Assembly: GCA_910574455.1 (NCBI GenBank)
Contig: CAJSYZ010000005.1
Span: forward strand, 1,798,001 to 1,862,000
Reading direction: 5' to 3'
Source: Trichaptum fuscoviolaceum
Taxonomy: Eukaryota > Basidiomycota > Agaricomycetes > Hymenochaetales > Trichaptaceae
DNA length: 64,000 bases
The position numbers and the translations under genes are program-made. The notes under the pieces are model-generated. The model had not been told where the DNA came from. It worked only from the letters and a program-made list of their open reading frames with translations, and ran no database searches. Below are positions 46,859-57,129 of the stretch, one piece after another (the stretch's first letter is position 1; every line of letters begins with the position of its first letter).

Positions 46859-47159
46859 ATGTTCGTAGACTAGCTTACTATTTTTTCACTTCAATTCTAA
46901 TTGAATTTACTCGGATTTCTACTCTAGCTTGATACTTAATGTCCCGGGAAAATTTTCGCGATGGGTACGCTGCTACGGATCTCTACTCAAATATTTTCTG
47001 AAATTCCCAAAACAACTCTTTAGTCACCTAGCAAGTGCCCGACCCTGGACAAGGCAAATGAATAGAGGTAAGCCATAATACAAATGGCACGACAGATCGC
47101 TTTGCTCACCCTCCCCTCTATCCTTTCCTTTGCTGCCGTCTCGTCTGAATCTCTGGACT
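46859..47159. other. Spacer between paralogs A and B
   Basis: Holds the 3' UTR of A and the promoter of B. Nothing else seen. Confidence 0.4.
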
Positions 47160-48149
47160 ATGCGTGTGGGTGCTATACGACTTCAGCGCCGCGGGCTACA
47201 GCTTTTGCCTGAGGTGAGCTTCACGGGCGAAGGACGCAGTATAGAGATCGCAATGGCTGCATTCGACGCGGTCGAGCCCATACTTGACCTACTCCGTCGT
47301 TCGTTCGAACGTGAGGTCGCCGAATGTACTTGTGACAACGGTTCACACAGCCTCATTGTGTCAGTCGGCGCCATCCGCTTCGCCAACTTGGGTATCATAT
47401 ACTTTGTAGTAAGTTCTGATTGACTATGTGACGGAAGCGAAAGATCTGACTTCGTCGACGTATAGTGTGATTCCAAGCCTGCGACAGAGGCAAAACCCTT
47501 TCAATTCCAGCTTCTCCAACAAGAGCGTCGCGAACTTATTTCGAAGCTCGTATTGATTTACGCAGGCAATCCGAAACAGGTGGACGGGGAGGTGTCCAGC
47601 GCCGAAATGCTGCGAAGTCTCAATGACTTGATGGATTCGTTGCATAGCGCAGCGACGACATCACCACTGCCTTTCCCTCCTTGCCGCCAGCCTCCGACTT
47701 TGACCCCATTGTCTTCTCCGCCCCATTCTGATGATGAAGATAGCTCAGACGATGGCTTTGATGATGGTGTCTCCGATTTCATTGTCAGCGACGTCAGCAT
47801 CACGACAAGCGACGACGACTACTATCCAGCACTCGATGTGTACGAGTCAGGCAGCGAAAGTCTATCCACCAGCGATACAGACGACGATGGCGAGTCTGAT
47901 TCAGATATGGAGGGTGACTCGATGTCAGAGATCAACGAAGCGGCTATGTCAGCTGAAGAGATGGACAAGGTGGAGGGAGCTTTAGGGACGAAGAAGGCAG
48001 AGACATCATCCATTGCTGTCTCCGTTGACGATGGTACGAAGGTCGAGTCGGATGAGGACAGTATGATATCTTTGACGGACTCGGACGTCGAAGCTAATCC
48101 GTATGTCGGACTTGGTGATTGCGCTGAGCACCCAATAACCCTTGATTGA
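47160..48149 (+). CDS. KDZ-cargo acidic protein B, paralog of A
   Basis: Two exons (47160-47408, 47466-48149) give 310 residues. It aligns with protein A: MRVGAIRLQRRGLQLLPEVS, EVAECTCDNGSHSLIVSVGA then IRFANLGIIYFV, the intron, CDSKPATE, ELISKLVLIYAGNPKQVDGE and SSAEMLRSLNDLMDSL. The C-terminal half is highly acidic and serine-rich (DSDDEDSS-like runs such as SDDGFDDGVSDFIVSD), like chromatin or transcription acidic tails. The start at 47160 was chosen because it aligns with the start of A. I do not recognise the family. Confidence 0.68.
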
Positions 48150-48643
48150 CATTCATGTCATGCAATGCACTTCAGTTTCTCTCGATGAATTACACTCTTC
48201 CGTTACTGTACTTCCCTCGTGTAATACGCCGTCTTCGATCCTTTCCCAAAAATTTCTTCCACTTTTCTCGATTTTCGGCACCATTTCCTGTAATTAGTAA
48301 CTACCCTTAATGCAGTGTTGTCAACCCTTTCAATTAGTTGTGATGAATGATCGCCAAAGAGTAATTCGAAACTCGCAATAGAGTTAAAAAATCCGGGGCA
48401 AGAAGTCACCGGGATCTATCCAGTACCTTATTGAGTAAAGTCGTCTACGTCTGTCTCTTTGACCGCACACTAAAAATATTTATCCTGTCAGGTACACAAT
48501 GTACATGAATGTTTTCTGAAACCATTGGGTGAGTGAATTTGAATTTCGGGTACTTTTGTGACACTAATTCGCTCCGTAAAAAAGAATAAATGATTCTTTC
48601 TTCACTATCAAACAATGGGACCTAAGTCTTGCCACCTTGCCAC
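48150..48643. other. Spacer within the KDZ element
   Basis: No gene; AT-rich in parts. Includes the 3' UTR of B and the upstream region of the next gene. Confidence 0.4.
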
Positions 48644-51272
48644 ATGTCTTCGTCTATGTCAGACGAAGTAGAAGGCGAAAATGTAAGCTGTTCATGACAA
48701 TGGTCTAACATTGCGCAACTAACTCCAATTCTATTCTTTATGCTTCCGATGCAATGCTGTGTACGCCAAGTTAGTTCCTGAATGCTAAAGCAATCACATG
48801 CAAGCTAAATTAGTGGAAAAAAAGAGAATCCGATGAGCTAGGGAAGCTAGTCGAGAGACGACTGGCAGCGCTTACTGGAAGATTAGGTGACGAAGGCAAG
48901 GTGTCCGATGAGCTTGATACTATAGGGTAATTCATTCGTATTTTTCCCTCTCAACCACAATTTATCTAGAATATAGTGATAGCGCTTACTGGCATGTTGT
49001 GTGACGAAGGCGAGGGGTCCGATGAGCTTGAATCCTTGGCTAAGTCATTTGGTTTTTTTCTTCTTAACTACAATTCAATATTTGGGTAATTACAGATGAC
49101 TGGCGCGTCTGAAGCCATCGCGGGCGCGTATGCCTGTGTACGAGGTTCTACCGGGACTGGGGCGGATAGACGGAAGGTTGGGGGATTCGAGATATTTTAA
49201 AGTCGTAAGTAGAGCAGCCTGTCCTCCATCTCCGCCCCCCACCCCACCCCCTTTTTTGTTTCTTCTTGTCTTCGCGCGATTCACCTGTCTAACATGCTTT
49301 TGCGCGCTAGATCCCCTCTGCATGGCTCGCCGAAGGCGCGTCCGGCCCCTCTCCGACCTCTCCAGACTGGGCGCCCAGTGATGTGCTTTACTGGCCCGCA
49401 GGTTGATTTCCTGCAGTCGATGGTGCCTACGTTCCTAGCGCTCCCAACGCGCAGGAAAAATACCCTTCGCCGCACGTTCTTTGCCACGGCGCTGACCGAA
49501 TTTGTGATTCGATTTGCAGACGATTTGGGCCCATCGTACAACGTGAGCGAGCTGACGCAGGTGAGTTGTCTTTGTCAATTCATCTCCTTTAACTGACATG
49601 ACTTTTTTGCCAGCGTCTCAACCGCTACTTCTGGAACCAGGCAATGTCGGATGCGCGACGGAAGACGAAGCTTGCGCGCCGCGGCATATTCACGACATCG
49701 ACCGATTCCCTGGGCATCGATGTGAACAGCGCGGACGCAGCAGTCCTGGCCGAGCTATTCGGTAGAGCACCGAAAACCCACGAAGGCGACACCGTTCGCC
49801 GTTTTCTGTGTCGATTATCAAGACGAAATTGCCGAGGTACTCGCAGTCCGCATGGAGGACATCGGCGACCCCTCGAAGACTGCTAGCGAGCGCCAACGTA
49901 TTCGATCTGATATGTTTAATAGATTGTCCGACGAAAAGCGCAAGGAGTACGAAGTGGAGGCTGCAGCGATGAATGCTGAGAACAAGGCATTTTTCGACGA
50001 CCATGTTCCTGATCAAGTGATCTTCGAGTACGTACTCTCATATTCGTTGAGACTGTATGCTAACAATACTTAATAGAAACCAGACTCACCTGACGGATGT
50101 CTTGCAAAAGATTGCCGTCGCCTTGTTGGGCCGAGGTAGATCAAAAGTCGGTGAGGGGATGATTCACTTGCAATATGCACTGAAGGGCCCTACTGGACCT
50201 ATTGTCCACAGGTAAGCTGTCTGTTTCGTTGTCGCTTCAGCTACTGACACAAGCATATAGTTTGGCAGTCAGTACTGTTGAGGCCGAGTATACCACCTCA
50301 AGTGTATTCAAGCTGCACAATATAGGTGATACTTGGGCAAACTACGCAACTGCAAAACTATACCAAGGTTTGTAACATATTCATTTGTTCGCATCACCTC
50401 TAATATGTGTTAGTAGATGAGCTTGCAGCAGCAGTTGCAGTCCCTGTTGCCGACGCAGCTGCATCTGACGCAGTCCCTGTTGCCGACGCAGCCGCAGCCC
50501 CTGCATCTGACGCAGTCGCAGTCCCCGTCGCAGTCACAGCCCCTGCTTCCGACGCAGCTCCCGTTCCCATAGAACTCGACAAGGCACCTGTTCCCGCAAC
50601 CGAAGACCATGATGTCCGTGTGCTGTCTACGGGCGCAAGTGTGGCCCCGCCAGCCCTAAGTGTAGCCAACTATGCTGTCGTCGAGTCGCACACAAGCATT
50701 GGTGGGATTCAAGTCATCACGGGGGTTGCTTCTGCTTCTGCAATGGATGTGGATCACAATGTGGATCAGATGAACATTGATTCTTCGGGTTTCATTGAGG
50801 GTATGTTATTAATTACTCTATCTTGTATCACTTGCTTACATTCTCTTATACAGGCTCGACGACATCGCAAGCCACGCCTGGGCTTTCGTCTCGAGTGGCC
50901 ACACTTGACCTTGGCCCTCCCATGACTCAACCCGACTTTACATCGACAACGAACGACGTATCATCGAAGAAAAAGAGGTATGATTTAATTTATTGCATTC
51001 TATTTGAATTTAATACATTTAGTAATAGAGGCCGCCCTGCAAAGAATGCAGCTACGAAAGTCAAGCCGCCCGCGGCGACGAAGACGAAGACGAAGACCAA
51101 ACCGCCTGCAAAGTCCCTGAAAAAGACCGTGCCTAAACCGACACCGCCCGCTACTAGACGAAGCACGCGGGTTGTGACGGAATCAACTTGGCGTGAAGCC
51201 GCAAACAACATCGGTGAGTTTATTACGGGCAACTCTAATGTCATGCTAATATATGATTATTGCGTAGGCTAA
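48644..51272 (+). CDS. KDZ-cargo protein with AT-hook-like basic C-terminus (multi-exon, model uncertain)
   Basis: Plausible start MSSSMSDEVEGEN (48644). Recognisable exons: WKKRESDELGKLVERRLAAL, MPVYEVLPGLGRIDGRLGDS, FLQSMVPTFLALPTRRKNT with FFATALTEFVIRFADDLGPS, RLNRYFWNQAMSDARRK, FAVFCVDYQDEIAEVLAVRM with FNRLSDEKRKEYEVEAAAMN, LTDVLQKIAVALLGRGRSKV and VGEGMIHLQYALKGPTGPI. Then an Ala/Val/Pro-rich linker (VPVADAAASDAVPVADAAAA) and a basic tail with RGRPAKNAATKVK, an AT-hook-like core, and RRSTRVV before the end NNIG. Frame changes near 49400 and at an AAAA run near 49773 suggest indels or missed introns. Probably DNA- or chromatin-binding; family not recognised. Confidence 0.5.
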
Positions 51273-51844
51273 ACTGTCGTCGCAGTGCGTCGGCGCTTAA
51301 TCCCTGTGGCGGCGCTTATTGATCACATGTCTCCATTCATTTGTTGTCCCGCTCATTGTCTTTGTCTGTCTACCTCTAATCTACAGTTAATTCATTAATT
51401 TAATTTAAACATTGTGCATGATCTTCTGAGCTGAATTTTACTGAGTCTAAACATTATATGAGAGAGATTTCCAATAAAACATCAAATTTATTTGAGTGTG
51501 CATGCGTGCGGCGCATGCTTGCAACGGACGCGCAAATCGATTCAGTGCTGATGGCACGTGACTTTACTCTCCGTGTCGCGCGCAAAGTGCACGTGCTTAA
51601 TAGTATGTGTGAACAACGCATGTGTGCACGTTAAGGCAACACGTGATGATAGCGTGTGAGCTAAGCGCCATGCATAAGGACATGTCACACATTCTTAAAG
51701 GAGGTTGTAACGGATACAACTGCCATATAGGGAAACGAAATTATTCTCGCCACAACTGCCAAATACGGGAAGAATCGGATACAAGGAATTGGCTTCAAGT
51801 TCAAATATAGAAATGAATCGGATACAGGAAGAAACGGATGCACG
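51273..51844. other. Right subterminal region of the KDZ element
   Basis: No gene. From about 51710 it holds scattered CGGATAC motifs (for example CGGATACAAC, CGGATACAAG and CGGATACAGG), matching the motif in the terminal repeat and the array at the left end. Poor in coding signal. Confidence 0.5.
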
Positions 51845-51920
51845 GAATCGGATACAAGTCCAAATAAGGAAATGAATCGGATACACTGTAATGACAGATT
51901 ACGATACAACTTATGAGCTG
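51845..51920 (-). repeat. Right terminal inverted repeat of the KDZ element
   Basis: Perfect inverse of 34307-34382, ending CGATACAACTTATGAGCTG. Confidence 0.93.
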
Positions 51921-52026
51921 TGGAGATCGAGTGAAGTATCGACCACCACTTCAGGAGGCACTCAACATCCTGAAAGAGATGAGCCCTAACAAGTCGGAGG
52001 ACATCGCCATGGAAGATGCTTCGTAG
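51921..52026 (+). pseudogene. 3' remnant of a TPR paralog gene
   Basis: In frame, from the transposon edge: CGDRVKYRPPLQEALNILKE then MSPNKSEDIAMEDAS and TAG (52024-52026). RPPLQEALNILKEM lines up with RPHLDRSLKALKQVM at the end of TPR1 and TPR3. This is the missing end of a TPR gene, but it begins about eight codons before the point where TPR2 is cut, so it overlaps it (see findings). Confidence 0.75.
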
Positions 52027-52039
52027 ATGTTGAGAGTTT

Positions 52040-54580
52040 GTGATGGACCTTTATCGCAAAACCTTGTATTTGTACCCACCGCTCCGCACCTTGCATTTTG
52101 TGCCATATGTATTTTTGACGACAATGAACTCTGTAATAGTCAGCCACCCATGAATGTGAAATCAACCTTTATTACTGTAATAAAAATATTTTATCTCAAT
52201 TAACTCTACAAGAGACCTTCACCTCCGCACAGTCAGACGAATTGCAGTCGACAGAACTTCACAGAACCAAGAGCTGGCTGAGCATACTGTCGCAGACTGG
52301 AGGTCCAGGCGCAGGTACATGCTCCACTTGCCAGCCGCCTGCATTGCAATCCGCCTACAATGCAATCCTCAGTGCATAAAAGGCGCTGCTCAAGCGTTGT
52401 CTCTCCTTAGTAGCTACCACCACCATCTCTCCCTCGATTTCGAGGGGGCGTCCTCCATCCCAGGTAACGCCCACCCGCGACCTCGACATCGAGCGGTGAG
52501 TTGGAGGAGGCACGCTCCTGCAGCGATGACGCGCGCACACTCGTGCCGCCGGCCCTCCACCCCAGAGCCTCGGGGCGGGGGGCTGCCGACGGGTGTGCTT
52601 GAGACGCGGAGCTGCAGCCCAGGTACCTGTCAGCTCGAACTCAGTGGGTGGGATACACGCGTCGGAGTCCCCGGTGCTTCTCCCGGTCCAGCGTCGGAAG
52701 GTGAGTAGCGGCACGGGTGGCTGTGAGGTACCGCTCAGTCTTTCGTTCCTGCTTGCTCTCCGGCGCAGACTCCGACGATCGTGGACCCGCTGTTCTGTTT
52801 GAGCTGGCAAGGCTAGTCATCGGTGGAGCGGTTAGCCATGTGTGTTTATATCGAGCTTCGGCCTCTACCGGTCTGAGCAACGCCTGTGTTTGCGATGTCT
52901 GGTACCGTCTCTTCTGTCATTGGTGAGTACCTTATTTTGACTCTCGCATACTCTGCCTTGCTGACTATCGTCCTGATCCACTAGTACGTACCACTGTGTG
53001 CCTAGCTGTCTTGTGACATATGGCTTTCATTTCCGTAAGGTACGAGCTTTCTATCGTCACTCGGGATCGTATAGGTGCTGAGAAGGGTCTGCGTTCTATG
53101 TTTTGTGTTTGTCGTCGAGGGTAAAGAGTAAGTCCAAGTCTTAATTGATTTGATAGGCGATGTGCTGAAGCCCATCCAGGTATCCTCTTGGTATTCAGAC
53201 GTACAGGAGTTCAGCAGGGTGCAAAGGTGCGCGCTTTCCAACGTCACTCGGGTCGAAGAGGACCACGTCTTTTCTTTTTGTGTTTGTGTCGGAGGGCGAA
53301 TAGATTGGTACTGCACTATTCAATAAGGATACCGCAGGGATAAAAGGTGCGCGCTTTCCAACGTCACTCGGATCGTCCAGAAGCTGAAGAGGACCACACT
53401 TTGTCTTTTTGTGTTTGGACGAACATCGTACAACTGCACTTTTCTCCGCCAGGCAGATGTGATCAGAGGTGAGCACGCTTTATTTTGTTCGCAACTCGTA
53501 TAGAGGCTGAGATTGAGTACGGAATTTGCTTTTGCGTATGGTTCGGGGGGGGGGGGGGGGGGGGGGGGGGGGATATGTGGAACTCTCATTTACTTCCTCA
53601 CCGATGTTTCTCTAGTCTGAAGAGAACTTCGTCAGACAAGAGGTTGCTACGACGTCCGACGAGGCTAATATGGGGTGCCACTGACTGGTGCTCCTGAGGT
53701 AAGATCAAGCCTCGTACTGGATCTGCTAACCTTCATCAATTTAGTCTCTTATTAGTGAGCACAACTGACTGACCCAACTTGATATCGTCGAGCTCGCCAT
53801 GGGCAACTGTGTAATGAAAACTCACCCGCATTTAAATAGGGCTTCATGCTGCGCGTAGTCTGTCTGTTCTGTGGCCATGACACAGTATGAGCTATTATAA
53901 TATGAAGACCGAAAAGGGCAGACAATTGAGTATCGTCTTTAACCTCATAAAGAAGAGACGCACGATAGAAAGTCCTTGTTCGACCCTTTCACGTCAAAAT
54001 CCCAAATCTTGTAATGGTCGTTCCTCTTGAGTAAACATGCGAGTTTATAGGTATGAAGCTCTAGTCAACAGTGCCCTCGGATGCGTTCAGATTCCAAATG
54101 TTTCAGCTAGATCTTCGCGGCCAAATTTTCATCCCCTTGCATCTTCATTTCTTCTGTTCCCTATCCAACCTATCTCTGCGCGTATTGGGATAGTCACTTG
54201 GTCACTTTCCGTCCACGAGTAACAATCCCCGATCCGTGTAGTCCACAACACGGATACAGATTTTCATCTTTGTTGTCGTTGAAGGCGATTCTGAGCCCCT
54301 AATAAACAGTCACCGAGATAGCCAGCCTTCGCGTTGTTACGAAGAAGTAGACGTACGTTGACAGATATGAATACAGTAGAGTTGTGAAGAAGTGTAGGCC
54401 TGAAAAGCATTGCGAATCGAGCGCAACTCTCTAAAGTACAGACGGATACCATAGTTGGAATTCCAACCCGGTGTAGGAACAGATCCTGAAGGAGACAAAG
54501 CATTTCAGTAAGTTTGGCACCAGAAAGCTTCAGTATGGGATGTCTTCATCGTAGGTTGAAGACAAGAGATGGTACATACA
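52040..54580. repeat. Post-TPR repeat cassette, copy 2
   Basis: Second copy of the cassette seen after TPR1. TATA-like CATAAAAGG at 52375-52383; GC block with ATGACGCGCGCACACTCG near 52526; splice-like joint from the GT near 52700 to the AG near 52768; module GTGCGCGCTTTCCAACGTC at 53227 and 53347. In this copy the frame from the ATG (MTRAHSCRRPSTPEPRGGGL...) is open for about 60 codons. It ends with sequence (54510-54570) that also recurs after cassette 3. Confidence 0.55.
53545..53572 (+). repeat. 28-base run of G
   Basis: An uninterrupted run of G inside cassette copy 2; copies 1 and 3 have no such run at the matching place. Likely unstable or an assembly error. Confidence 0.95.
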
Positions 54581-54734
54581 AAGAACTGCGGCACATGCAA
54601 AGACGCGGCACGGCTCTTCCTTCACTTCCCTTTCTACCACTATCAGCACAGCAAATGCTCCTGTAGTTTTTCTCCCAACGCAATAAAACGAGAAACCTAA
54701 GGTCACTACACGTCTGTTTCGGCCGATAGATCGC

Positions 54735-55690
54735 TTAGACATTTATGGGACCGGACGGCTTGAATATGAAGTAGACCAGATCCTCATTGTGTCCGTCGTT
54801 CGCCGTTTGACTAGAATTTTCTCAGCGCAGGAAGCTCCAGAAGACACGTCAAGACCAAACACTCTCCTCTTTATCATGCATCACATTTACGGTCCTTGTC
54901 GCATGGAAAAGGGCAGCCATTCGCAAGGTGCTTCAGATTAATGTCATTAAGAAAGACAAGAAACCCACCTCATTCATAAGCGGGAAAGCATGAAGAAACT
55001 GCACGCAATCATAAAGATACACGGTAAATTCGAGGAATCAGTCGAGCTTTGTCCTCCGAAGGTGTGTCAATTGTTCTATGCAATTTTGTGAAGAGCTCAA
55101 TTAATTCTTCTCCTTGCGTGATCTGCAGGGCTACGGGAAGAGTTTCAACGATAATATGTGGCTGTCGACTATGCCTACACCCTACAAACACTACACCTGA
55201 CTCATAACTGGGATCTATCGCGGTGTATGGGAAGGATTAACCAAGCGGTCGGCACATCTACATGCTCCATCTAGGGCGAGCAGACTGTCGTGGCAGGCTC
55301 GGATGAAGGTACTTGCTCAACACTCTCTCACGTATTTCACCATGAAGTTCCACTGTTCCAAGGGCGCTTGCTTCTCACCCAGCTGAGCCGCCAGTCCTGT
55401 TGACATAGCTCTTCGGGCTCTTAGTATTGGACGACCTGCTACTTCTTGATGTCTTCAATGCCGGTCTACTGTCCGACGCTCTCTCTTAGTTCTGGATGAC
55501 GGGAGAAATTGTAATTGTATCATTGAGTAAGTTACTGGACAATCTGTGTAGGAATGGCATACAGCTCAGGAAACAACTGCAACCATTTCTGAAGGCTTGA
55601 GTTAGAAGGCGAACGGCGGTACTTACTACCTGGAGAGAAGTATTGGCGATGAAATTCCTTCTTCCACTTCGTTTACTTTTAGGCTTTGAG
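54735..55690 (+). pseudogene. Decayed second copy of the AFG1-type ATPase
   Basis: Sequence similar to the intact gene at 26.6-27.6 kb: the exon with ATTTATGGGACCGGACGGC, then pieces around GGCTACGGGAAGAGTTTC, TGGCTGTCGACTATGCCTAC, and LVLDDLLLLDVFNAGLLSDA followed by a stop (TAG) where the intact gene has SWFW. Walker A is not preserved and there are many frame changes. It sits immediately upstream of TPR3, as the intact AFG1 sits upstream of TPR1, showing that both were duplicated together. Confidence 0.8.
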
Positions 55691-56016
55691 TCATTCGATC
55701 AAACAAGCGGTTGAGTATGTATAGCATGTAACAAACATTTCAAAAGGGAAAAATCTAACATGTACTGTGCAACAATGTATAGTCTTGCTTGTACTACTTG
55801 ATTCGGTAGATGCAAATCGTATACTGGGTTTGCAACTTTGCAAGTTTCCACATTGTAACCGTTGCTTATGACTTGTTGCTCGATCTCGCCTTCAACTCAT
55901 TACTAGTCGGGCTCAGACTCTGACTTATTACAACTTGAACGCCTGTCAGCTGCTCTGTTCTGCATCTCACGACCTGCCAACACCACAGTTCGTTCGTTCC
56001 TCGTTAAACACTGATC
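55691..56016. promoter_or_regulatory. Upstream region of TPR3
   Basis: Contains the TPR3 promoter; a part near 55905-55945 resembles sequence before TPR2. No gene. Confidence 0.4.
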
Positions 56017-57090
56017 ATGCTACCAGAGCCAAATCGCCATTCAGACCATTACAAGTCTCAAATTGATGTCGCAAGGTATCTCCATGTCTTATCCGATCAA
56101 ATGGATGACAAGGGAGATCAAGCATCCGCGCTCACTGCGATCGAGAAAGTGGTCAAGATATACAGAGAATTGTCTATGGAGGACCCAGACGCCATCAATG
56201 GAACTCTTGGGATGGCTTTGAAGAAAAAGGCTCGTCTTCTTCGTGACGTGGGGAGAAGGGAAGAGGCGGTCGTTGTGGTGCAAGAATCCGTGGACGTGTA
56301 CAGGGTGGAGGCAGAGAAAGAACCCGGGACAATCAGCCCTGATCTTGCTTCAGCTCTGTGCGACTTGACTCTTCATCTCTTGGAAGCACGCCCAGGTCAG
56401 CAGGAGCGCGCTTTCGCCTCTGGTCAGGAAACGGTATCACTCTATAGGCAACTGACTGAGGTGGATCCAAAGATATACAAGAAAGAACTTGCTCTGACTC
56501 TGAACAACCTGGCTCTTGCCTTCTCCGCGATGGGAGACATTGGAAGTGCAATCGCCACCACCAAAGAATCTGTGGGCCTGTACAGAGAGCTCACAAAGGC
56601 CGACCCTCGTGCTTTCATTCACAAGATCGCAGATGGCCTTTTCTATCTATCTACGTTTCTTCAGGAAATGGGAAGGACGCAGGAATCGCTCGATGCGATC
56701 CAGGAAGCGACGACGATACATCGGGCATTGGCTAATGTTTATCCAGTTACCTTTACTGAAGACTTCGTATTATCGCTGACTATGCTCGCTAATCGCTTAC
56801 GGGAAGTAGGAAGGATGGCCGATTCGCTCATTGTAGCCCAGGAATCGTCGAAAATTTATCGAGAGCTAGCTGCTAAGATCTCAGACGGTCTTGAATTGGA
56901 TTTCGCGGAGTCTTTTCACGACATTGTACTTTCACTCAACGGAGAAGGTACAGGACCTCGCAGGGAGGATGTGGTTCGTGCGCTCAAGGACATGGTGCAG
57001 CTATATACGCGACTATTCAAACAGGACCCAGATAAAATCCGACCACACCTTGATAGTACACTCAAGCTTCTCAAACAAACGATGCTCTAG
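56017..57090 (+). CDS. TPR-only protein, paralog 3
   Basis: Intact single exon, 357 residues, start MLPEPNRHSDHYKSQIDVAR. TPR pairs: GDQASALTAIEKVVKIYREL, GRREEAVVVVQESVDVYRVE, ELALTLNNLALAFSAMGD, GSAIATTKESVGLYRELTKA, RTQESLDAIQEATTIHRALA and RMADSLIVAQESSKIYRELA. It ends IRPHLDSTLKLLKQTML, nearly the same as TPR1. TPR1 and TPR3 are closer to each other in the last repeat (LNGEGTG in both) than to TPR2 (ISLGNKSGGEE). As with TPR1 there is no attached enzymatic domain. Confidence 0.87.
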   Translation: MLPEPNRHSDHYKSQIDVARYLHVLSDQMDDKGDQASALTAIEKVVKIYRELSMEDPDAINGTLGMALKKKARLLRDVGRREEAVVVVQESVDVYRVEAEKEPGTISPDLASALCDLTLHLLEARPGQQERAFASGQETVSLYRQLTEVDPKIYKKELALTLNNLALAFSAMGDIGSAIATTKESVGLYRELTKADPRAFIHKIADGLFYLSTFLQEMGRTQESLDAIQEATTIHRALANVYPVTFTEDFVLSLTMLANRLREVGRMADSLIVAQESSKIYRELAAKISDGLELDFAESFHDIVLSLNGEGTGPRREDVVRALKDMVQLYTRLFKQDPDKIRPHLDSTLKLLKQTML

Positions 57091-57129
57091 ACCGCACCAC
57101 GTGTAACGAGTTCGGTGCTGAAGCTTTCT

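Larger units (their letters stand above)
34307..51920. mobile_element. 17.6 kb KDZ-type DNA transposon with cargo genes
   Basis: The first 76 bases (34307-34382) and the last 76 (51845-51920) are perfect inverted repeats, starting CAGCTCATAAGTTGTATCG on the left. Inside are an apparently intact KDZ transposase (minus), a Spt5-like gene, two paralogous acidic proteins and an AT-hook-like protein (all plus), a nested element and several repeat structures. Both ends share the heptamer CGGATAC (GTATCCG in inverse), a candidate transposase-binding motif. The element interrupts TPR2. Only a palindromic AGCT can serve as target duplication, so the exact outer edge may be a few bases further in. Confidence 0.85.

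Noticed and set aside
52355..52810. 151-codon minus-strand frame shared by all three cassettes (and 57355-57894) considered as a conserved gene.
   Set aside because: The TATA-like box, C/T tract and splice-like signals point to the plus strand; copy 1 breaks the frame, and the composition is Arg/Pro/Ser-rich as in shadow frames.
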